64,000 nt of DNA, taken from assembly GCF_031877795.1 (NCBI RefSeq), contig NC_133932.1, forward strand, positions 19,842,180 through 19,906,179, given 5' to 3'. The stretch comes from Strix aluco. Lineage: Eukaryota > Chordata > Aves > Strigiformes > Strigidae. The notes beneath the pieces are model-generated. The model ran no database searches. It saw only the letters and a list, made by a program, of their open reading frames with translations, and was not told the origin of the DNA. Made by a program: the position numbers and the translations under genes. This document shows positions 10,891 through 24,610 of the stretch, piece after piece (positions within the stretch are counted from its first letter, which is position 1; the number at the start of each line of letters is the position of its first letter).

Positions 10891-13800
10891 GTAAGCTAAG
10901 GCAGAGAAATTGAGTAACTTGTCTTCAGTTGCACGTGTGGCTGGGCAGCCTGTGAAGAGGAGCCCCTGATTCTCTCTATTGTGTCTTGATTGAAAGACCC
11001 TGTTTAGCTTGTTGTCATTCCTATCCCGCAGATCCACAAGGCTGGCCCCAACTTTACCTGTCTCTCTACCCCAAGAGGGACAACAATGGGGTCCTACAAC
11101 TTGATTCAGATCTCTTGAGGAGTGGGATTTGCAAGTGTCTGATTCAAGTTGCCACTCAAAGCTGCCACAGATCTGTTTTCAGTGGTTTTCTCTGCCTCCC
11201 CTTACTACAAGAGAACCCTTAAAAATACATAATATTTTGTTATGAGGATTATTAACTAAGCCTTGGGAAAGCTCAGATACTACAGCAAGAGTGCCTGCAT
11301 TCTGACAGACCCCATATAGAAGGACAAACTCTGTTCTGTACCTATATGAAAAAGAGGGCTGAACTCCTTTTTTCACCCAGTCGTACAGCACGCTTTCTGC
11401 TGTAGACCTTGGGAATGCTCTGGTGCTGCTTACATGAGGAACCAAATTGGTTTTGACCTCAGTGAAGAGGGGGCCAAGAGGGACACATCTGACGCCTTTT
11501 AGCAACCGCAAGGTTTTCTGTAGAATAGTCATAGCCTATGAAACAAACACACAGCTGGAGTTAGGGTGCTTTTGAAAACATTGTCTTTATTCTCTACCTC
11601 CCTTTCTTCCAGGACAGACTCTTTGCTTATTCCCTCTTCAGAAAGGGACTTTTCTGGCACACAGCCTAGCCTGGCTGGAGATTAGGGATTCTCTCTGCCC
11701 CTTCATCCTTGAATATTTCCTTTTAATTTCACAGTTTAAATTCCAATTGTGTAATTACATTCTGCCTACCCCAAATTCCTCTGTAATTTCAATTGGACAC
11801 GGTGTCCTTCACTCTCTAGGCAGAACTCTTGCAGTGCTGTGGGGCACTGTTAAAAGGCTGCCACACTCCACTCTAGTCCCATTTCATGTAAATGGGGAAA
11901 GAGAATGGTCCTAGATCCCTTTGAACTAAGACTGCTGCTCCGTATAGGCGAGACAGGGGTTGCTATAGAGTGACAAGGCAGTCTTACCCCATGGCAATAC
12001 ACTGGGCATTTTTTACAATGCCTCAGTCTGAACAGATTTTTGGAGTAAAAGTCTAAATCTGTCTGGAGGTATTTTTCCCCCACAACACCATACCCTTTGA
12101 TCTCAAATAAAGCTGTACAGGGACCCCCAAACCACTACTTCACTGAATTTATGTGGCCTAAGAGTACCTGCTCGCACCGTTTAACATGGCAGAAATGCCA
12201 CAGTGATTTAATTTAGGTTCAGGGAGTTGTGTAGCAATGAGAGGGTACGCAACACAGATGCCTAGTTCAGTAAAACACTTTACAGAAACGGGCAAATCCC
12301 ATGCATTTTATGACCCAACCCCAGTATTTCTGGAAAACTTTGCTCTGTCAACATTTTCCCTGGTAGCGAACCCAACCCTGGTAGCGATCACCTGAGTCCC
12401 ACATCCCAGTTTGTTTTATCACAACATTCCTTTTTTAGCATTGGTATCTACTTTACATCACTGTGAAAATACTACTGCTTCTCCTGCCAGCTCTTGCTTT
12501 CGGCTTCCCTTCTTGCTGTGGCACAGCTGCTTGCTTGGTTGGTGTGCCTGCATGCTGCCCTTCAGGTATCAGAGACATTCATATTTCCACCACCTTCTGC
12601 TGTGGTCTTTGTGGAAACTCAGGGTGGAGAAGGGGAGGGAGCATGTTTCGATGGGAGAATGCTCCTCCTTTGTCTTGTCTTTTAGAACAAACTTCCTCTC
12701 TTCATACACGTTCTGTGGCAGGCTCATGGAAAGGAGTCACTCACCTGATTTATAGTGATGTTCCGCGCAGCTCAGCAAAAATGAATTGGTTTGCTGGAGG
12801 AACTGGAGTTGTTTGATGTTTGATCATCTTCAACCACAAGCCACATTCTTTTCACCATGTGTACACTGTTGTCAGAGGAACATGGTGCCGATTCCATAAT
12901 TAGTGATTAGTCCTTCACCAAAGTTCATTTCCCTTTACTCCAAAAGTACCCTGGGTAGTCCCCCTGCCACACAAGGATAAATGTTTACCTGAAATAAACA
13001 TCCAGTTCTTTGCTGACAGTGCTGTATCTACATGAAGCCTCAGTCACTTTGAATTTTGATGGGACTTCTGCTTTATATATTCGGCGGATTTGGTCCTGCT
13101 CCCCAGGGACGTCTTTACACCTACTCCCGTGGTAGCAGACCTGAGGCTGCTGTTTGCGTCTCTGGCAAACAGCAGATAGATCAGGTGAGATCAAGCAGAC
13201 CACATTTCCATGTTTCCTTGGTTAGCTTATACTGTTAAAAGTGAGTTGTTGTTAGGAGGAAACAGAGCATGTAATAACTCGAGTTGGGTTTTGTTTGGCT
13301 TTGAGTCATAAATCTTAAAGGAAAGGAAAGAGCCATCATGTTCATCCCCAAGTTTGTCATACAATCAGCAAGGGGCAAGGCAGTAGTATGGGCAAGAAAA
13401 TGAAACATGTGAAGGTACAAGTGCCAGCGGGGGGAAGTCACTGTTGCTTATTGTCAGTTTTGGTGTGACACAGAAAGTTCAGCTAATCCTCTTAGTTACA
13501 GAGACACACGGGTGGGGGGAGATTGTTATCTCAAGCAATTTGCTGGCTCTACTCCTTTTTTCCTTCGAGTTTCTTTTCGCCTAATTGAGCAGCATTTCTT
13601 CCTGGGACTGGTTTGCAATAATCCTGGGGCCTCATCTGGGAAAACACTGAAAAATATAGAACGGAGAAGCAGGCCGAGTGAGGCAGCTATCACCATGAGT
13701 TTCTCTCTTCAGAAAGGTATCAGGTTTGGCTCCAAGTGCTGAGGATTAGAAGTAAGATAAAGATTGGAATTGATACAGAACAATCTGTTGATCAGAACCA

Positions 13801-15463
13801 GTCATCACTCAGAAAGGTGTATCTCAGACAGGAGCTAGAAGGATGGGTAATTAACAGGCATTCAGAAAACGAGGAGGATCTGAGGTGGAGCAGGGGGTGA
13901 GAATTCCACTGGAGTGCATCAGAAATGTGTTGATTCCACTTTCATTGCCAGAGGGATGTATCTGCGGTAAATCTAATCAAGAGTCAAAAGGTGAACAAGA
14001 ACAATAATAACTGGTGAGGTTTGTTTTTATTTATCCAGGAGATAAGGATTCAACTACAGGAATAGAATGAGAAAAAGGCACCTCTTTCTGAGCAGACAAT
14101 TATTCCACCCACGCTCACCCATCATCAAGGTTTTAATATTCTATTACTAAGGCTATTTAACAGTTTCTCAGCCTCAAGGCTGGTAATGTTTGTGCAGATA
14201 CTCTACCAGTTGCCACAGGTGTCTTTTTACAACAGACCTGAATAATTAACATGGGATAGTCCTGAAGATGTCAGTAGCCACGAGCCATTCTTCAGCAGAC
14301 TGACAGCATTATTCCTGGTGCTAGAGCAGGGTTGGTATTACCAGTTGGAGGACACATTTGAAAACCCTATCTCCGTATGCAGACAGAGCCTTAGTGGCTG
14401 AAGGCACGAGACTCTTTCCAGCACCATGATCTTACATCGCAGGCAAGTAAGGGCTCTGGTTCCCAAGTCCCAGTGATTCACCCTGGAGAAGTTCGAGATA
14501 TTACTGTTTTCAGCTGCCTGTGTTACTAAGGTGCTGGAAGTAGTTAACCCAAAGAAGAGGTGGCCAAATGAATGGTGTGTCCATGCTAACTGTTTCAGCT
14601 CATAGACATGCACTAATGTAAATTTGATTTCCACTGATACCAGTTTGCTCTGATATCCTAAACAGAGGACTGCAGAAATGAGTGCCTAAATTCAAGATCA
14701 TATCAATGTATTTTGCTGTGGTGGCTAAAGAATTTATTACCTCTGACTGAGGAGGTGGGTTACCTTTTCAGTTAGAGCAGCTAAATCCCACAGAGACTGT
14801 GAGTCAGAGCCATCGGATCAGAGAGAAAGGGCCAGAGCGAACATCAGTCAAAGCAGTTGTAAAATAATTAGTATAATGCTTTCAACAGAAAAGATGTTCT
14901 GCTGATGTCCTACTGGCACAGGACAAGGAAGTGACAAGTCTGATAATGTACGTCACACCTAGACATCCTTTTTGATTTGGCATGAGCAAGTCTCTCTCTG
15001 GTGTTGGCTAATCTGGGGCCTTGAAACACCTCACAGGTCCAGAGGGCTGCCCTGGGTTTGGCTCTGCCTGGGTTTGGCCTGTGACACGCACATGGTGCCT
15101 GTCACCGGTTTCCAAACAAAGGAAACCCCAAGAGTGGATGAAACGAGAGTCATGGTGTGTTCCACCAGGTTTTTGACTCAGATACTTGGAGAATGAAGGT
15201 CCCACCATGTGCTATATCTTGTACCTTCAGGTCACTTTGGTGTGTCTCTAATGCACACCTGCATCATAGATAACAACTGCATTTCCTTATTTCACATCTA
15301 TATTGTGAGAATAAATGCATTATGAGGTGTAATGACCAGACGCTACAGAGGTGAGGGCATCTTCAGTTGATTTCTTTCAGTTCTTTTACTTCTTTAAAGA
15401 TATTGGTAACATTTGATCAAAGCCAGAATTTGCTTTTCCAAACTACTAATTTATGGTTAGGTT

Positions 15464-15479
15464 GGGGGGGGGGGGGGGG
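15464..15479. repeat. Homopolymer of 16 G
   Basis: A G run preceded by GGTT and followed by CGGGGAG lies in otherwise ordinary intergenic sequence. It is potentially quadruplex-forming. Confidence 0.9.
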
Positions 15480-18400
15480 CGGGGAGCAGGGGCACGAAGA
15501 AGGTAACTTGTACCTGTGCTACATGTGACCCCCACAAAGCAGCCCTTGGACCACAAGATACACAGGGAATGCTCCGTAATGACTTCCTGGGAGTCTGCAG
15601 TGCTTCAGACAGCGCAAGGAGGAGTAAGGACAGGGCAGGAATTGGTGGATTCATGGGTCTGTCTGTTCCTCGTGCAGGTCTGCGCAGCTAGCTAGTTGCA
15701 TGCAGGACTATAGCATGCTCTTTAATCCTCTCAGTGAGCATTTCCGTTTGTAACACTGAAAATATATAGAAAAGTCGTATTTTTTTTAACCACAGATATG
15801 CTTCCTGAATCCTACTCTGCAGTATCAGACTGCAGCTCTGACAGTGAGATAGCATTCACAGTTGCAGACTGTGAAGAAATTAGAAATGTATAAAATGCAT
15901 ACATAATGACTTTAAAAAATGTGTTTACTTTAATAAATATTCTTGCAGTTCTATTTCAGATATATAAGTGTTAAATTTCTGTTAATCAGAAAATGAATGT
16001 CTAAAACCACTGGAAGAAAAAGACAGAATTGCAGCTGAATATCATGAATGAAGAAACATTCACCGCTGTGAATAGGACCATCATATTTCCCAGTGGCAGC
16101 TCCCTGTCTTCCCCTAATTCCCCCCTCCCTTTCCCCTCCCTCCTCAAACACATACGCATACACTATGGGAGGAATGACAGCTGTTCTTCATGGAATGACA
16201 GCCCAGGGATATTGCATCCTCCCTTAAAAAAAAACAGGCAAGGTACAGAATAAGGTCAGTGAAGGGAGACAAAGGGGTCTCCCAGAGATGGCAAAGGGTA
16301 ATTTATTGACAGATGAGATAGACGTTACTACAGAAAAATATTAAATGGATTCTTTTCCCCTGTCTTTGGAAGGAAAAAAAAGTGGGAAGGGTTAGGAAGG
16401 ACAGATGCCAGAAATAGAGACAAATTTCCCAGGAGAGGAAGAAGAAATCCTGAAGGAAATTAGGATCAACACAGGAAAAAAAAAAAAAATTAAAAAAATC
16501 AGAGCATCTGAAAAGCTACAAAATTCTGTCCTAGAATCCTGTATGGAAACAACAAAAAAAGGGCAGTGGAGAAGGAACTCCACCACCATCGGCAGCCTCG
16601 CTTCAAAGACCCTCTGTGCAAGAAGGAAGTGCTGGTAAAACAGAGCGCCTGATTAAAAGCCACTGTTTGAAAAAGGGCTGCCGGGAAATTACAGAGCTGT
16701 GCATGCACTCGACGTCAGCAGCGAGGAAGACTCTGGGAGCGCTAATCAAACGGAGGCTGAGGGAGCATATGGAGCATGGAGATTTTATTAAGGACAGGAG
16801 TGAGCCAGGGTTCATATAATGGGAGCAGCCGAGCTCAGAAGATGGGAGGAAAGAAAAGGCCAGGTCTTCTGGTGCAATAACTGGTGTAGTGCTGTCAACT
16901 TTGACAGTATGTCAGTTCCTGTGGCAAGGAAGGAACCTGAGTGAGAGGCTTAAATAGTGGATGTTATGAATATAGTTTCTCTGGCCTAGATTCATAACTT
17001 TCCCCAAAATAACTGCGCAGAAGAAGGCAGGAAAAGCCAATGTACCAGTGCGCTCTGGTTGGCGCTCTGTAACTCCACATTGCCCCCAGCCATGATAGGA
17101 AGATACCAAGGTCGTGTTCCTAGAGCTTGTGATGTTAGAAGGTTTATGATTTTCACCTGTCAGGGCCAGAGTGACAACAGAGGTGTCACCAAGGAAAATT
17201 TCCACAAAGAGAAAAGCAGTGGAACAAAAGAAATTTGAACGAGAACAGATTTAATTTACATTCACAAGCAGGAATAGATTTAAGCCAAACAATATTTTAT
17301 TCCGCTCTTTCGTGCAAGGAACATGGTTTTTAGAACGTGTAACTCAGTCCATGCAATAGAATAAGGGAATGGGAAGACTCTTCGTGTGTCCACTGTAATG
17401 TGCCACATGCAACATCTTTCTAATCCTATCACTACCTGCATAAATCTTGGCAAGACATTTCCCCCAGAGCAGGTTCTTCTGCCGGTTGACTAATCTCACC
17501 TAAAATCATGATGGCACTCCTATTCCAGCAAGCACCCTGATCTTACAAGATGATCTCTTATCTTGTGCAAGTCCAGCAGAAGCATAGGGCATTGCATTGC
17601 CTTGCATTGTTAGCCAACTACTTCCCAAACTAAAAGTCAGGTTAAAAAGTGACAGAATTAATACTAAACACAGGTTTTAAATTATCTAGATGGGGAGCAT
17701 TCATCCCATATCCGTGACTGCCATGCTCTCAGCTGAAGGGAATAATACCCAGTCTACATCGGATTTGAAGCTTTGATACTGCAGAGGCGTTTGCAATCTT
17801 TTGAGCCTTGGGAGAGCGAGTATAGGACAAAGCAAAAATAAAAGCTGGTGCTTTGCTGAGTTTTGCTGTTAAATGCTAAGGAAGTGTTAAATGCTAAAGA
17901 AGGCTTGTACTTTCAGTGGGTGATTTAGCCTAGCTTTCAGCTAGAAGGCTGCCGCATGCTCGAGTGCAATCTGCCACACAGAGCCAGAACCAATCTGATT
18001 GTTTATGAATCATTTTTCAAACAGAAAAACATAGGTAAAGCTGCCAGTTTTGCCAGGAATGTGTGCTGCATCCATGTGATGGCCTGCATTTATATTTGAA
18101 ACCACCTGCACCATCACAGTGTGACCCAGATCCAAAAAATGATCTAGGCACTGTAGAATTCAGTGCAGCATATCTAGCTTTTAGGGACTCGCCTGCCTAC
18201 CGATCCTGCAGTCCTCTTAGGTACCTGGCTTCTATATACAGTCAGTGCCGTAACACCACCACAATGAATAGGAAACCTCTTCAGAAAATAAGAAATGCCA
18301 AAGACTGGGTGTGCTCCAGTCTTAAGGTAGCATTTTACCCTGGTATATTTGAGGATTCCCACTGAGGTAGAGCCTTGCTGACTCTCATCTTGGAGACAGT

Positions 18401-21062
18401 GATTTGAGTGGCCACAGGGTAGTCATTAACACCATGCCCTCACCTCTAAAAAAAGATACATTTTCTGTCAAATCAATAAGTTGATCTGACAAGCCCCATG
18501 CCCACATCATTGCTAGATCTGACATAAGAAATGTGATGTCAGTGTGCTTCCTGGAGGCTGGGGAAGGCAAGCTAAGGGAGATGGGACCCCCACTTTTGGC
18601 AGCAGCCTGCAATTATACTGGATTATAATGGATAAACATAAAACGGCAACGAAACACTTCTTTCCAGCCTGTGCTCACAGCCCTGAAGTTACTTTTGGTT
18701 CTTATACCAGCCTTATCCACAGACAACTCATAGTCCATAAGCAGCAGGTGACAAAAAGAACAGAGTGGCTTTTTTCAACTCAGTAGCTCAGTGTTCAGGC
18801 CATCTCAGAAGACAGTGCTTTAACTCACTGAGAGAACCTCAATCCATGCCCGAGGAAGCGTCACGCTCTTTCCTTGTGCTGTCGGTTATTCTGGAGTGAA
18901 AGAGTCCCACATCAACTATTTCCCTTTGAATTGATTATTTAAGTATTCTTTGGGCCAAAAAGAAAGGGCACAACTTGGCAGGTTAGCAGTCAGGAGCCAT
19001 GACTTGGGAGGGGAAGAGCCTGCACTGATGAACGCTTAACACTTTCACATCACACATTCTCTGGAAAAAGGCCTGAAACATATGTCTGCCCTTCTCAGGC
19101 GAACGCCTTAATCACCAGTTTAGAGAGTCATGCTTGTGCTCTCTGGAGGCCAGTGAGTATTTAATTGTGCCACACAGAGCTGAGTGATTGCTCAGGGAGA
19201 ATGACTTTGTTAGCAAGATGAATTTAGCCTGATCTTTTGAAATTTTCCACAGGCTTCCTCTGCTGCAGTATTCCTGTACAACGCTGGGCTCGGTTTCTGG
19301 GTCTCAAATACACTGACAGATGCAGTCTCTTTCTCCCAGCCTGGGTCTGTTTTGTTCATTTCATTTGTAAGTCTTTTGGGGTGAGAACATCTTGAATTGT
19401 GCTGCATGCAGTACGTCTTGCAATGGGGTCCTGGTGCTAGTTAAGACCTCAGGATACTAATGGAGTAACAGTAAATAACTATATCCTTAGCTATCACTAA
19501 GCCCAAAAGGATGCTGAGAAATAAAAGGTCATAAAGGGAAAATATTTGGAAGTGTTGAGCATGGATATCAGATGAAAAAGACTCTCTCCGCAAATGGCAG
19601 GAAAAGCGCAGCATCTCCCTGCATCAAGGTTGGAAACGGTTCTCCAGCAGAGCTCTTCATAACATTGCAACAGGCAGAGGTGGCCATGCTGTTTGTGAAG
19701 AAGGTTTGTGGTCTTAAAGGTAAGCTAAAACACCCATTTAAAATGCTGGTTCTCTGTGTGGCACGGAAGGTGTAACAATTCTTGGGGAAAAGGGAAAACA
19801 TGAACTGAAGGCAAAGAAATTTTTCTGTTCCTGTTTCCCCATGTATAAAGTGGAGGTTATGTTTCCTATTAACTTCAGCAACCAACACTGAAAAAATTCT
19901 TTGGTGTCTTCAGATAGAAAATGCCTGGTTTTGAAATTCAACATTTCTACTTTGTCCTTAATTGGACCAAATTTTTTAAAACATGGGACTGACTTGTCAG
20001 AAATATTTTTGATGGCCTCTGCCTATTTCTAGTGCTTTTACAGTGAATAGCTATGATTTTTTTTTCAAAATAGAGACCATTTCACTGAAAATTTCTAGGA
20101 GAAAAATAATTTCTACTTAGCAGTAGCATTAAAGCCCTTGAATTTGGCCACATTCTGCTGCCAATGCAGTTTCGGGGACACTTGGAAAATATTTTGAACA
20201 GCAGGGAAGAACAGTGATTACCACTACACAGTCTCTCAATGACGTGAATATTGTGGGTTATTTTCCCTTTGACTGTTTATGGCCTATTTACAGTATAATC
20301 ACACCAAATCAGGTTATGACATGGCTCTTTTTTTTCTGTATTGAAAACAGAATCTAACATCATTTTTTTATTTACTGTAGCTCCCCCTTAAGAGCTAAGG
20401 AGTTTTCAGGCACTGAGCAAGGATGATCTCCTCTCCAAGGCATTCGTAACTGAAGGAGAGACAAGGAGAAAGGTGACGAGGAAAAATAATAGGCAAGTTA
20501 TTTACAATTTCTATACAGTTGCAAGAACTATGTTGTTGTAGACATGGCAAAAAATGGAATTACAAAGGGGACTTCATTGCGGACAGAAGAGAGATTTGCC
20601 AGTGAGGTGAGGGATTATTTTACAGTGTGTAACTGTCATCAGACCAAGCTGTGGACACATGTATGAGGTCACTTTAGTGAAATAGTATTCTTATCACCCC
20701 ATCCATACCAGGCAGTGGCACTGTGTTATGGGATTAGAAGAAAACACTTAGTTGTCTGAATTTGTAAATGGCAGCTTAAAAGGGTAACAGCTCTGCCATG
20801 TTACAGATCCCCTGTTAGACTGTTCGAGCAAAAGTCTCACCCAAGTATCTGCTCACCAGAGAAAAGCTGGCATCAGAACTAGCCAGAACTAAACCCCTGG
20901 CTTTCTAGCATCTCTTGTAGCCAGTGCGGGGCAAATCTGCTAGCCAGCACTGAGAAGGCCCAGGCATCAGTCACCTGAGAAAGCAGAAGACATAAAGTTC
21001 TGCCAGAGAAGCAATGTCCCAGCTGCCTCTCCAGTGAGCCTGAGGGAAAAACAGTATTGTAC

Positions 21063-21720
21063 TGAAACAAAGAGCTTCACTCAACAGTCAGAATTGAGTA
21101 TAACTGTTAAGCAGGTATTCTTTATTCGAAGCACTGGGCAGCACTGGGGATTGCTCCACCACAAGTGCCACACTTACTAGCAAAACACTCTGACTAATAT
21201 ACACAAAAAGCATACATATGCATCAGATTTCTTAGAAAAGGCAGTCTTATGCTAATGGGTTCTTAGAATTCATTTACATAGTCTGAGCATGCGTAGTAAA
21301 AATAGAGTGAGGGTCTTCTCCCCTCCTTAGGGGTCCCCACAGCCTTTCTCACACTGTCCCTTAGTGAACTTTAGGTTTCTTGTGTCCATACATGGTCATA
21401 GAGTTACTTCATCCACCCTTCAGCTCCTGGTTGTTCCAAGGAGGTTACTTTATCTTGACACTGGCGTCTTCTTAGGCACTTGTTTTCTTTAGGTTCCTGC
21501 TATTAGGGATGTACTCAGGGAGTTTTTTAGGCTGTCCAAGGTCTGTCTTATCTTTACTAGGCGAGGAGTTAAAGGTTTCAAAACATCTTATAAGTGGGCA
21601 ATGACTACAGAAGGTAGTTAGGAAAAAGTATAAATGAAATTATATACATCATAGTAAAATACAGGAAAAATACAGGAAAAAATAAAAGCTAGTAAATCAT
21701 AAGTGATGTCTAACGTTAAA
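21063..21720 (-). mobile_element. LTR of an avian endogenous retrovirus, inverted (minus strand)
   Basis: Read on the minus strand this segment has LTR architecture. There is a U3-like part with a TATAA-type site near 21590, and an ACGCATGCTCAG-type motif near 21290. The 3' part has a polyadenylation signal AATAAA (21121-21126 on the plus strand as TTTATT) followed closely by 'gaatacctgcttaac', a layout seen in bird LTRs. A TG on the plus strand at 21063 could be one end; the other end is not clear. No matching internal retroviral region lies to its left on the minus strand, so it may be a solo LTR. Confidence 0.5.
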
Positions 21721-22000
21721 ACTAAATGTCTTATTTTACAGGTCCCTGTACATTAGCAATTTCAAGTATACTTGTAGCAGCTTCCCTTCAGTTCCCCAGC
21801 GTAAAGAAAGATGCATACAGATCAAAAGGACAGTTTACTAAGCTGATCCACAGGAGTTAGTAAAGGAGACGCTTTCAAAGAGACAGCTGTGGTTTCCATT
21901 CTTTACAGTATGATAATATCTCCTAACCGTGATTCCTTTTTGTTGTGAATGAGAAATGAGCTTAAATGAGAAATTATGTATTGGTTTGCTTTATTTTCAG

Positions 22001-22285
22001 AGAATCACTGAATGGTTTGTGTTGGAAGGGATCTTAAAGACCACCTAGTTCCAGCCCCCCTGCCATGGGCAGGGACACCTTCCACTAGACCAGGTTGCTC
22101 AAAGCCCCGTCCAACCTGGCCTTGAACACTGCCAGGGAGGGGGCAGCCACAGCTTCTCTGGGCAACCTGTGCCAGTGTCTCACCACCCTCATGGGAAAGA
22201 ATTTCTTACTTTAGTCTAATCTAAATCTAGCTTCTTTCAGTTTAAAACCGTTACCCCTTGTCCTATCACTACACTCCCTGATAAA
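22001..22285 (-). mobile_element. CR1 LINE 3' fragment (minus strand)
   Basis: On the plus strand this is the reverse complement of the bird CR1 3' end. It opens with 'agaatcactgaatggtttg', then 'ttggaagggatcttaaagac', then the 'ccaacctggccttgaacact' block and the 'tctctgggcaacctgtgcca' block. It is 5'-truncated, as most CR1 copies are. It lies just left of the ERVL remnant. Confidence 0.9.
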
Positions 22286-22319
22286 TAATAATAACCCCTT
22301 TATTTCTTCCTTTTTTTTT

Positions 22320-22582
22320 GTTTGAAACCCTGGCCTTTCTGTGACTGTTCACTCAACTCCTGTGCAGATTTTGGCTAACCCAGCTCATGCTAAGGCCTGA
22401 CGTATGCTGGGAGCAGCACCATTAGGTCAAAGCCAGAGCACCAGGTCAGCAGGACAGGTGGCCAGAAAGAGCTAAAGGGCCATTATCCAGCTATGCTCAC
22501 CTGCAAAGTGCTGTCTCCAGCAGCCATCCTCTTTTGTCTGGCACCTTCCTCTAAACTTGAGAGATCCAAACAGACCATGACA
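22320..22582 (+). mobile_element. Possible 5' LTR remnant of the ERVL-like element
   Basis: This segment precedes the primer-binding site. A terminal CA at 22581-22582 lies six bases before it, as expected for an LTR end. The 5' limit is not visible and the neighbouring CR1 copy may have interrupted or replaced part of it. I could not find a matching 3' LTR downstream. Confidence 0.35.
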
Positions 22583-22588
22583 TTTTAT

Positions 22589-22606
22589 TGGTGTCAGAAC
22601 TGGGAT
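22589..22606 (+). other. tRNA-Leu-type primer-binding site
   Basis: The 18 bases TGGTGTCAGAACTGGGAT match the complement of a tRNA-Leu 3' end at all but one position (a C in place of G). It starts six bases after a possible LTR-terminal CA. This site type gives the ERV-L group its name. Confidence 0.75.
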
Positions 22607-24358
22607 CTCTCTTGAACACGCTCTGTTGGCAAGCACAAGGTGCCTTGTCATGCCTGTTGAGGCAATCGTTTTGGTGTGAGTGTAAAGATATTGGCTGTGT
22701 CACTGTGTGTCTGTGCCATGAAAAACTAGACACTGAGTGGCAACAACTGGGAGAAAAATTTGAGGAGGGATGGCGAAATCCCAAGTGGGATTTGTCCTGG
22801 GTCGAGAGCCACTGCACAGATGCTGATCATATTTGGCAGGAGTTTGCCAGATGGACAGCTTCTTCTAAGTTAAAAAAGGGAAAAGGGAAAGATGCTATGT
22901 GCTGACTACTAGGCAGTTGTAGGGCAGCAATGGATATGATTGATGATTTGACATGGGAAAATGTACAGTTGAAAAAGGAAAACAAGAAAATTGAAAGAAT
23001 ACTTGGGAAGTAAAGTGTAAGCAATTAGAAATGCAAAATAGACTGCTGAAGTCAAAACTTCAGCCCCAGATAACTGCAGAAGCTGAAGTGTGCAGGAGGA
23101 GATTGTTGGAAGCTACTATGGTAGACCCAGTTGAAGTCTATTCTGCCATGTATGATGCTGATCGGGATGGAGATACCTAGAAACAAGCAGACCCGCATCC
23201 CCTCCCCTCAGGGCCAGGTGATAATGATTCCCTGCCCCCTGCTCTCTTGGCACCAGTAATCAAGACTGAACAACAGAGCACAGCACTTCTGCAGTGGCAC
23301 AAAACCTGCCTCCCTCCACAACAACCACTCGAGGGTTTACTGCCTTAAAGTTGAGAGGTCTAGGGGAGAGATACCGAGCTAACCCAGGAAAAACACCCGT
23401 GGATGGGCTAGCGTGGATCTGCACAGCTGGAGCCAACCAGCTCCACCTTGCCCCAGCAGAAGCTCGACCGCTGGCCTTAGGAATATTGTTGGATACCATG
23501 GGGACAAACATTACCAATCCCTTATGGTCTTGCACTTTGTGCTGGGGAGGCACGATGCATCCCGCTGAGCATGGGGGGAAAAGTGTGTGGCCCTGGGCCT
23601 CGGCAGCCAGCCTGCAGACTGCCCTGCTGAAACCTGTGATTTTAGCTGAATTAGAAGGACCAGTACCCGTTGACCCAGGGGCTGAACAACCCCTTCCCAC
23701 AGAGCCGCATCCCTGGAGATGATTTGGGAGTCTGCATGCTTCTGACCTGTAATAAAGGGAGCTGAGGGGGTGTGGAAATCCTTAGCTTTAGCCATTAAGA
23801 CAGGCTTAAATGGTATTCCTTTCCAAGAGATCCTTCAACGTATGCTAGCATATTTACTATATGCCCCACAGGATAAACCAGGGGAGAACCTCAGCTAAAG
23901 TAAATGTAAAAGAGCCGGCCTGTCTCCATGCAAAAGATAAAATCAAAAATGGGAAATTGGGAAAAACCCTCAGTTACTACTGAGTGTAAGTGATGATGGA
24001 AAATGTGTTTAGAGAAGGGGCTCTCTCTGAGCCAGTTCAATGGGTTGCCAACTCCACTTGTGTGGCAGCTGGACGGGCTTCCCTCATTCACTTCTCATGA
24101 TAGCCCTCTGGGACCTGTGTCAGGAGATGGAGTGACACTACGATTTAAAAGGATAATGACTAGAGGGCCAGAGAACGCAAGGGATATGAACTCAGGGATA
24201 TACTCAAATCTGTCAGCACTAAACCTAGACTGCGAATATGCAGGAAACTAGGGTGGGGGCTTGGTTCAGTGGCAGTACTGGCAGCTGCTACTCCCACTGC
24301 TGAGGATCTCAGTCCAGAGGCGATGGTCATGGTTAATGATTGCTACTTTACAACATTC

Positions 24359-24379
24359 CTCATTGACACAGGAGCCCAA
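24359..24379 (+). pseudogene. Retroviral aspartic protease active-site remnant
   Basis: The codons read LIDTGAQ, with the catalytic D-T-G-A at 24365-24376, in a frame that is only locally open. It lies between the gag-like region and the reverse transcriptase segment, the normal gene order. It is a fossil, not a working enzyme. Confidence 0.75.
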
Positions 24380-24610
24380 ATATGGTGGGTAAGGACACTC
24401 ACAAAGGACAGCCTCCGCTTAGCAAGCAGTTAGTTTCTATTGTAGTCATTAATGGGAAAATCACTAACCACTCACTGGTCAGGGCTAAATTAATTCTGTC
24501 TAATGGACGGACCTTACTTTTAGGTTTCCATACTATATTGGGTGTGGACGTATTGAAGGGTCAGTCATGGGTGGACATGGGAAAAATGGGAAATAGGGAC
24601 ACCACCCGCT

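Larger units (their letters stand above)
6900..21060. other. Intergenic interval between POU2F1 promoter and STYXL2, left part
   Basis: About 14 kb of AT-moderate sequence upstream of POU2F1 and far downstream of STYXL2. No gene could be assembled. The short frames here lack family matches and have no consistent splice partners. Exceptions worth noting are the Ig-like peptide at 10834-10890 and a hydrophobic exon-like segment at 12439-12565. A G16 run lies at 15464-15479. No CR1 copy was recognised here. Confidence 0.6.

Noticed and set aside
10291-10899. 202-codon open frame on the plus strand
   Set aside because: Only its last about 35 residues look like a protein domain; the rest has no domain features. 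It is treated as a possible exon fragment, not as a gene.
10986-11222. Acceptor-like site (CTATCCCGCAG) followed by an open segment, considered as the next Ig exon
   Set aside because: No Ig hallmark residues (Trp, F-strand Cys with Asp-x-Gly-x-Tyr-x-Cys) in any frame.
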